A stretch of 64,000 bases of DNA, from the NCBI RefSeq assembly GCF_008065375.1, contig NZ_VJYI01000013.1, forward strand, positions 62,001-126,000, written 5' to 3'. This document shows, piece by piece, positions 59,258 to 64,000 of the stretch (position 1 is the stretch's first letter; every line of letters begins with the position of its first letter). This DNA is from Nonomuraea sp. SYSU D8015 (lineage in GTDB: Bacteria > Actinomycetota > Actinomycetes > Streptosporangiales > Streptosporangiaceae). Made by a program: the position numbers and the translations under genes. The notes below the pieces were generated by a model. The model was not told the DNA's origin. It saw only the letters and a list, made by a program, of their open reading frames with translations, and searched no databases.

Positions 59258-59751
59258 ATGGGCGTGAGGAACTCCGGCGCCCTCAAGGTCGTCACCGTCA
59301 CCTCCAGGCTGCCGTTCCCTCACGCCGTCCAGGCGATGCAGATCAAACGCCAGGTCAGAGAGGGCAGCGCGGGCAGCTGGCGGACCGTGACCGTCTACGC
59401 GATCATCGATCTGCCCGTCTGGCAGGCCCCTCCCCGCCGACCTGGCCGCCTGGATCCGCGGCCACTGGAGCATCGAGAACCGGCTGTACTACGTCCGCGA
59501 CGTCACCTATGCCGAAGACCACGCCAGGTCCGTACCGGCAACGCCCCACCACCATGGCCAGCCTGCGGAATCTCGCTCTCGGAGCCCTACGCCTGACCGG
59601 CGCCGGCAACATCGCTCAAGCCATCCGCCACATCTCCCGCGACGTCACTCGCACCCTCACCGTTCTCGACCTCACATCTTGGGGCAGAAGCGGTGACTTT
59701 CTGCAAACCACCTACCGGAACATCAAACGCCGATTTCCGCTCCTGCGATAG
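59258..59751 (+). pseudogene. ISAs1-type transposase remnant
   Basis: Three frames together give the C-terminal half of an ISAs1/H-repeat-associated DDE transposase: FPHAVQAMQIKRQVREGSAG and WRTVTVYAIIDLP, then ADLAAWIRGHWSIENRLYYV with RDVTYAEDHA, then MASLRNLALGALRLTGAGNI with AQAIRHISRDVTRTLTVLDL. At least two frameshifts and loss of the N-terminal half make it inactive. No clear terminal repeat was found. Confidence 0.8.
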
Positions 59752-59828
59752 GCCGCTGCCTGCTTGGCAGGGTGTCGGCGGGCGGGACAGGAGTCCCGTC
59801 AGGTTCTGTCCGGCGGATCACCGCGTCG

Positions 59829-59834
59829 TAGGCT
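59829..59834 (+). promoter_or_regulatory. -10 box of leaderless hypothetical gene
   Basis: TAGGCT ends 7 bases before the ATG at 59842. Confidence 0.5.
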
Positions 59835-59841
59835 CCAGCAC

Positions 59842-60186
59842 ATGCACACCAACCTGGCGGAGCACGCCCGGTGTCTCTATGGGGACGAGTACCAACCGAC
59901 ACCGGAATGCGGCCTTGAACACCGGGAGCACCACTTCGTCGAGGAGTTGACCTTCGCTGACGCGGATTCGATCCTCGCCATGTTGCGCGAGCTCTGCCCC
60001 CACGTGGTCGACGGCCACCTGCCGGTCTGGGTCCGGAACCTGGCCTATCGGCTGGTGCTCCTGCAGCGGCCGAACGAGCCGGCGCTGATGCGACAGGCTG
60101 CCGAGAATCTGTGGCTGCACGGCCCGGACTGGGACCACATCGCAGCAGATCTGACGAAGCAGGCAAACGCTCTGGAAGCTGGCTGA
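59842..60186 (+). CDS. Hypothetical protein, 114 aa
   Basis: A small soluble protein opening MHTNLAEHARCLYGDEYQPT with two cysteines near the start and helical segments ADADSILAMLRELCPHVVDG and NEPALMRQAAENLWLHGPDW. Codon bias and the leaderless -10 support a real gene. It sits between two sets of gene remnants. Family not recognised. Confidence 0.62.
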   Translation: MHTNLAEHARCLYGDEYQPTPECGLEHREHHFVEELTFADADSILAMLRELCPHVVDGHLPVWVRNLAYRLVLLQRPNEPALMRQAAENLWLHGPDWDHIAADLTKQANALEAG

Positions 60187-60408
60187 TCAGGGGTTGAGCC
60201 CCAGAGGCGGATCGAGGCCACGGTGATGGTGCCGCCGTACGCTCGCCGGCCAAGCCCGAGCGGACGTCGGGAGCCGGTCGAACTCCTCGTCCAGGTGCGG
60301 CACGAACCAGCCGTCCCTCGTGAACCCGTCGCTGGTGTCCTCGCCCGGGGACCCCGGCCCCTGGGAGACGCCGTCGAGCGTCAGGAACTCCTGTACAACC
60401 AGCTTCAT
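60187..60408 (-). pseudogene. DHFR/RibD-C family N-terminal fragment
   Basis: The first 46 or so residues match reductases of the RibD C-terminal family (MKLVVQEFLTLDGVSQGPGS, GFTRDGWFVPHLDEEFDRLP). The remainder is random up to the stop. The nucleotide-binding and catalytic parts are missing. Its ATG overlaps the stop of the DJ-1 fragment (ATGA), a relic of an operon. Confidence 0.7.
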
Positions 60409-60665
60409 CGCGCACCACTCTCTCCGGCTCTCTCTTCGGCGGCGGCCTCGGCGCCGTGGGCGGTGCGGATCAGGTGCAGGCACAGGTCGATGCCCGCCGC
60501 TACTCCCGCCGAGGTCCATACGCCATCGGCGCCGACGAACAGGGCCCGGGAGTCGACCGACGCCCCTGGGCAGCGCCGGGCCAGTTCGTCGGCGAGGGCC
60601 CAGTGGGTGATCGCCGGGCGGCCGTCCAACAGCCCGGCCGGCAGCACGAGGCACCGGTCGTCCGC
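60405..60665 (-). pseudogene. DJ-1/PfpI-family C-terminal fragment
   Basis: The frame encodes AGLLDGRPAITHWALADELA, SVDSRALFVGADGVWTSAGV and AAGIDLCLHLIRTAHGAEAA, the C-terminal half of a DJ-1/PfpI or GlxA-like domain. The N-terminal half, including the nucleophile elbow, is missing. At about 60665 the sequence passes into the isochorismatase-like gene of the opposite strand. Confidence 0.7.
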
Positions 60666-60674
60666 GACGACGCT

Positions 60675-61220
60675 GTGCTCCTGCTGATCGATGTCCAGAA
60701 GGGATTCGACGACGCCGCGTTCTGGGGGCGGCGTGACAATCCCGGCGCCGAGAAGAACATGCGCGCGCTGATCGAGGCATGGGAGGAGACGGGCCGGCCG
60801 ATCGTGCTGGTCCGCCACGATTCCGTACGGCAATCGCCACTCCACCCGGCCGATCCCGGAAACGCCTTCAAGGACATGGTGGCCGACGTCGAGCCCGCGC
60901 TGCTGGTTGTCAAGCAGGTCAACTCGGCCTTCTACGGCACTCCGGACCTGCACGCCTGGCTGAGGGAGCGCGGCGCGCGCCAACTGGTGATCGCGGGCAT
61001 CCAGACCAACATGTGCAACGAGACCACCGCCCGGATGGGCGGAAACCTCGGCTACGACGTGCTGTTCGTCCTGGACGCCATGCACACCTTCGACCTGGCC
61101 GGCCCCGACGGCGAGACGGTGACCGCCGAGGAGCTGACGAGAGCGACGGCGACGAACCTGCACGGCGGCCGATTCGCGCGGGTGGTGTCCACCGCGGACG
61201 TGACGGATCCACGCTGGTAG
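60675..61220 (+). CDS. Isochorismatase-like hydrolase, start uncertain
   Basis: A cysteine hydrolase of about 181 residues. The catalytic Asp is in LLLIDVQKGFDDAAFWG, the Lys near LVVKQVNSAFYGTPDL and the Cys in GIQTNMCNETTARMGGNLGY. All three triad members are present. No start with a ribosome site is visible: GTG 60675 is the only plausible codon, and homologues usually begin 2-5 residues earlier. The original start may have been lost at the junction with the DJ-1 fragment. Substrate unknown (amides or isochorismate-like compounds). Confidence 0.8.
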   Translation: MLLLIDVQKGFDDAAFWGRRDNPGAEKNMRALIEAWEETGRPIVLVRHDSVRQSPLHPADPGNAFKDMVADVEPALLVVKQVNSAFYGTPDLHAWLRERGARQLVIAGIQTNMCNETTARMGGNLGYDVLFVLDAMHTFDLAGPDGETVTAEELTRATATNLHGGRFARVVSTADVTDPRW

Positions 61221-61384
61221 TGGCAGTGCCGGGCCGTGACCGGGCTGGTACGCGTCACTCTCGCAGCGCGAGGGTTGTCTGTTGAGGCGGGCTTGCCAAT
61301 AGCGTGTCAAACGCTCCCAGCCACGGCGGCCGCACACCGCACGTTTCCCCTCTTCATCTTGTTTGGGATACGAACCGCGTATTT

Positions 61385-61400
61385 GTACGCAGTTGCGTAC
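61385..61400. promoter_or_regulatory. Inverted repeat GTACGC-AGTT-GCGTAC
   Basis: A perfect 6-base inverted repeat about 130 bases before the ricin-type gene, in a locally AT-richer stretch. Possible operator. The rest of the 300-base gap shows nothing else. Confidence 0.35.
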
Positions 61401-61529
61401 GAGGAAGCCGATTACCTTTGGCGACTGGTGCACTGACGCGCTGAGCGACGCCGCCTCCGCCGCCGCGACACGTGCCGGTGGCCCGCGCCTGCCGCGTGGG
61501 CGGTTCCAACTCACTCAAGGGGATTCACC

Positions 61530-62120
61530 ATGTCATCAGCAACATCGACGCGCTCCACCCTGCCCGCGTACGCGCTGTGGGCGCTTCGCCTGCTGGCGCT
61601 GATCGCCGCGCTGGCCGTCGGGATGGCCGGGCCCGCCGCGGCCGATCCGGGCGACGAGTCCGGGGTCAGCCGGGCCGCGCTGCCACCGACCGATCCAGGC
61701 CTGTGGTGGATCAAGAACAACGGGCTTCCGCTGCAGGACAACGCCGTCGCCGGGGTGCGCCTGACGCAGCTTCCGGCGGGCGCCAACCCGGTGTTCTTCG
61801 GCGTCCTGTGGCACTTCACGCCCGTGCCGGGCAAGGTCAACACGTACTTCGTGGAGAACCACAACGCCGGCTGCCTGGACATCGCCGACGGGATCTCCAC
61901 GAACCCCGGCGTGCTGATCGAGGTGCGCCAGTGTGACGGCACGCTCAGCCAGCAGTGGGTCACCCCCCACCACGGGGGCGTCCGCTACGGCATGACCAAC
62001 GTCTGGAGCGGCCTGGCCGCCACGGTCAAGGGCGCGGCGGTGCCGAACGCCAAGCTGCACCAGCAGCCGGTGAACGGGTCCGCGGCGCAGAGCTTCGACA
62101 TGCCGTCCTTCGATTCCTGA
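61530..62120 (+). CDS. Secreted ricin-B-like (beta-trefoil) protein
   Basis: A 196-residue exported protein. The signal peptide ALRLLALIAALAVGMAGPAA ends near AAA-DP. The mature part contains NTYFVENHNAGCLDIADGIS and GVLIEVRQCDGTLSQQWVTP, the QxW-type subdomain of ricin lectins with its pair of cysteines. Only one clear subdomain is visible. It probably binds glycans outside the cell. AGGGGA lies 7 bases before the ATG. A strong hairpin follows the gene. Confidence 0.78.
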   Translation: MSSATSTRSTLPAYALWALRLLALIAALAVGMAGPAAADPGDESGVSRAALPPTDPGLWWIKNNGLPLQDNAVAGVRLTQLPAGANPVFFGVLWHFTPVPGKVNTYFVENHNAGCLDIADGISTNPGVLIEVRQCDGTLSQQWVTPHHGGVRYGMTNVWSGLAATVKGAAVPNAKLHQQPVNGSAAQSFDMPSFDS

Positions 62121-62143
62121 TCGCGGCTCTCATAGGGATCATG

Positions 62144-62177
62144 GCGCGCGTACGGCTGTCCTCGGCCGTACGCGCGC
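62144..62177. terminator. 13-bp perfect hairpin
   Basis: GCGCGCGTACGGC (62144-62156) and GCCGTACGCGCGC (62165-62177) enclose an 8-base loop, between the convergent ricin-type and GntR genes. Confidence 0.8.
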
Positions 62178-62238
62178 TGGTCGGCGACTCGGCGGTGCGC
62201 GGCGTCCTCGTCCGGCCCAATGGAGTGTCCGCCTTCGA

Positions 62239-62604
62239 TCAGCCTCGCATGGCGAGCAGCGCCTCTCGCACTGCGGCGAGTGCCTCTTCCTCGGAGGCTC
62301 CGGCGTGTAGAGCGGCCCTGGCGAACTCTTCGGCTGCTGCGGCGAGCCGGAGCCGGAACTGGTCGGCCGCATCGGTGATGACGGCCGTTCGGCCGCGGCG
62401 TAGCTCCACCAGCCCCTCGTCGCGCAGCTGCTGGTAACCCCGCAGAACGGTGTGCAGGTTGATGCCGAGGGTGGCGGCCACGTTGCGTGCCGAGGGGAGC
62501 CGGTCCCCGGGCGCCGCCGTGCCACTGGCCAGTGCGGCGCGTACCGAGGCGGCCACCTGGTCGGCGAGTGGCTGGGGCGATGCCGGATCAACTGTGATCA
62601 GCAC
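62239..62604 (-). CDS. GntR family regulator, YtrA-like
   Basis: A 121-residue short GntR protein. The winged helix is QPLADQVAASVRAALASGTA, GDRLPSARNVAATLGINLHT and VLRGYQQLRDEGLVELRRGR. Only a short helical tail follows, as in the YtrA subfamily. GTG 62604 shares its G with the TAG stop of the upstream gene (TAGTG), so translation is coupled. GGGAGAG lies upstream. It probably represses its own operon through the repeat at 63597-63634. Confidence 0.9.
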   Translation of the reverse strand: MLITVDPASPQPLADQVAASVRAALASGTAAPGDRLPSARNVAATLGINLHTVLRGYQQLRDEGLVELRRGRTAVITDAADQFRLRLAAAAEEFARAALHAGASEEEALAAVREALLAMRG

Positions 62605-63587
62605 TACGCCGTCTCTCCCTGTCGTTGCCTGCTCAGCCATCCGTTGACCAGTGCGGCAGCTGTCTCGGCTTCGCGTGTGGAATAGACGAACCACCGGTCG
62701 TCGGTCAGCGACACAGCGAGGACCGGTCCTTTACCGCTGACGATGCCCCACCCCGCCTGACTGTCGTCCATCTTGTATCGCCCCGGAGGAGCCTCGCTTC
62801 TGGCCTCGGCGAATCGTACCGAGGAGAAGGGCACCGTACGCCGCAGGATGGGCAGCCAAGACGCGCTCACCGTGATCCCCGAGCTGTCGATCTGCAGGCG
62901 GGTGCGTGCCTGCGCCGTCTCGACGACCGTCCACAGTGCCAGCAACGCCGTTCCTTGCCATGCGCCGGAAGCGTTGGTCGCAGCCAGCACGGTAACCGTG
63001 CCCAACGTCGCGGCGACCATCAGCCTGCGCGCTGACCAGGCCGACGTCACGAACATGACCCGCTGGGACGGGCCGAGCGCCATGGCGGGCGCGTGTGAAG
63101 GTGGCGCGGCGGTCGTCTCCGGCGGCGACGGCAATGGGCCCGCCGCCAGGTAGCCGAGCACGGCCGCCGCAGCGGTCGCGGCGATCTCCACCGGCAGGTG
63201 CCAGGGTGGCCGGGCCATTGGGCCTGGGGCGTCGACCAGCATCGTCACCCATAGCGCGGCAGATACCGAAAGGGATGTGCCGGTGATGAAGCTCAAGCTC
63301 ACGACGACGCGCTGGACCTGCGGCAGACGCCAGTAGCGCAAGAACGGGACGACGAGCGTCACTTCGAACAACAGCACCGGGAAGCCGAGTTTCGAGAGCC
63401 AGTCTTGCCAGGTAGGCGCGTACTCGGTGTTGACGGCCCAGATGTCGACGTAGGCGCGATCAGGGAGGCGCTCCCCGTACAAGGCCACCAGGACCATGGG
63501 CACGATCGGCACGAGCAACGGGGGGAGGCCCGTCAGGATCAGGCGACGGAGCCGGCCTGGCGCGGCGGGGTCGGCGAAACGGGCCAC
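62604..63587 (-). CDS. Polytopic membrane protein with PH-like domain
   Basis: A 327-residue membrane protein. Helices include ILTGLPPLLVPIVPMVLVAL, LGFPVLLFEVTLVVPFLRYW, VVSLSFITGTSLSVSAALWV and two near residues 200-235. The C-terminal 90 residues (TRLQIDSSGITVSASWLPIL, RRTVPFSSVRFAEARSEAPP, VLAVSLTDDRWFVYSTREAE) have the strand pattern of a bacterial PH-like domain. Similar proteins occur beside YtrA-type regulators. GGAGG lies 5 bases before GTG 63587. Function unknown; an envelope-stress role is only a guess. Confidence 0.72.
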   Translation of the reverse strand: MARFADPAAPGRLRRLILTGLPPLLVPIVPMVLVALYGERLPDRAYVDIWAVNTEYAPTWQDWLSKLGFPVLLFEVTLVVPFLRYWRLPQVQRVVVSLSFITGTSLSVSAALWVTMLVDAPGPMARPPWHLPVEIAATAAAAVLGYLAAGPLPSPPETTAAPPSHAPAMALGPSQRVMFVTSAWSARRLMVAATLGTVTVLAATNASGAWQGTALLALWTVVETAQARTRLQIDSSGITVSASWLPILRRTVPFSSVRFAEARSEAPPGRYKMDDSQAGWGIVSGKGPVLAVSLTDDRWFVYSTREAETAAALVNGWLSRQRQGETA

Positions 63588-63596
63588 GACTACCTC

Positions 63597-63634
63597 CAAC
63601 TGTTTGCTTTTGACTATAACACTGCTAACAGTTG
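63597..63634. promoter_or_regulatory. GntR operator flanking the -10
   Basis: CAACTGTTTGC (63597-63607) and GCTAACAGTTG (63624-63634) form an 11-base inverted repeat with one mismatch and a 16-base centre. On the minus strand the centre holds TATAGT as -10; TGGACA lies 16 bases upstream. A bound repressor would cover the transcription start. Confidence 0.65.
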
Positions 63635-64000
63635 TGTCCAGGGCCTCGGCCGGGCCCGGCCAGTACGCGACGGCGCCAGGCCCCCCGCCCGCGAGCCTCG
63701 AGGCCAGTCGACGGCATGGACATCCACGGCCGCTGATCGGTGCCATACACGCGCTGGAACGGGCCTCCGATGCCCACGGCGCACTGGCCATGCGGACTAC
63801 GCTGGGCAATTCCCTGCTGCGGATAGGTCGAGGGTCTCGTGCCTGCGCCTGTCCCCAGCCCCCGTTCCTCGTTCTTCGCCGCTCGAAGGACGAGCTCAGA
63901 AATCCCCAGGAACTCCGCGGAGACCGGGTGCAAGGTGCCGAGGGCGTCGAGCAGCACAGCCTCAGGCAGGCTCCAGCTTTCGATTTGGATCAGGGCGTCC
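63625..64000 (-). CDS. Unidentified partial ORF at right edge
   Basis: The frame is open to the window edge and reads LIQIESWSLPEAVLLDALGT, LHPVSAEFLGISELVLRAAK, then a proline- and glycine-rich tail without clear bias up to a stop at 63625. The first 45 residues look coding. The rest overlaps the promoter of the PH-like gene and is doubtful. No family recognised. Confidence 0.3.
   Translation of the reverse strand, partial: DALIQIESWSLPEAVLLDALGTLHPVSAEFLGISELVLRAAKNEERGLGTGAGTRPSTYPQQGIAQRSPHGQCAVGIGGPFQRVYGTDQRPWMSMPSTGLEARGRGAWRRRVLAGPGRGPGHNC

Noticed and set aside
1..64000. CRISPR arrays, restriction-modification, toxin-antitoxin or other recognised defence systems
   Set aside because: No regularly spaced repeats and no matching protein families were seen in the window.

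Overview
The window reads as chromosomal DNA of a high-GC actinomycete. Every gene shows strong G/C preference at third codon positions, GTG and TTG starts are common, many genes look leaderless, and the gene families (ECF41 sigma factor, LAL-type LuxR regulator, YtrA-like GntR, mycothiol-synthase-like GNAT, secreted SGNH hydrolase with a Pro/Thr linker) are typical of that phylum. A Streptosporangiales genus such as Nonomuraea is my best guess, but this is inference from gene style only. No rRNA, intact tRNA, CRISPR array, replication origin or intact mobile element was seen. The content is that of a variable chromosome arm: short transcription units, many regulators, and several gene remnants.

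Layout. 1-2229: a two-subunit ABC exporter (second subunit runs off the window). 2318-6582: a small membrane protein, a divergent MarR/flavin-monooxygenase pair, and a divergent YceI/ECF41 sigma pair. 6589-11270: hypothetical genes, a lipoprotein, an aminoglycoside-phosphotransferase-like kinase, a nucleoside hydrolase and a shortened SnoaL-like gene. 11360-15202: a NarL-type two-component system wrapped around an ABC transporter pair. 15387-22326: hydrolase, kelch-like protein, GNAT, CadD-like transporter, VOC and YciI proteins, a decayed transposase, a MATE exporter and a second phosphotransferase. 22918-28903: secreted proteins, a truncated leucine/valine dehydrogenase, a pectate lyase with a LacI-type operator inside its promoter, a methyltransferase, a VOC protein, a glycosidase-like TIM-barrel protein and a DHFR-like reductase. 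29245-34369: a LuxR regulator, a membrane protein, then a cluster of HATPase anti-sigma-like protein, alpha/beta hydrolase, cytochrome P450 and IclR regulator. 34366-38324: a chimeric pseudogene, TerC, and an FMN-reductase/monooxygenase pair divergent from its TetR. 38601-48102: a 920-residue LAL regulator, a secreted SGNH hydrolase, a SnoaL/HxlR pair, a 662-residue unknown and an NmrA-like reductase. 48258-52501: two lipoproteins (one a frameshifted WD40 protein) and a small secreted protein. 52561-53848 and 58965-60665 hold remnants of acetyltransferases, an integrase, two transposases, a DJ-1 protein and a reductase. Between them lie SDR/TetR, GNAT and MFS/TetR units. The window ends with an isochorismatase-like gene, a ricin-type secreted protein, a GntR/membrane-protein operon and an unidentified partial frame.

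The strongest pattern is regulatory. Five divergent or autoregulated pairs carry clear inverted-repeat operators between regulator and target (37663, 43954, 54656, 58306, 63597). Fourteen genes begin 6 or 7 bases after a TANNNT -10 hexamer, so they are predicted to give leaderless mRNAs. This spacing also helped to choose start codons. No recognised phage-defence system is present. The units I consider most worth follow-up are the HATPase/hydrolase/P450/IclR cluster and the GntR/PH-like membrane-protein operon.
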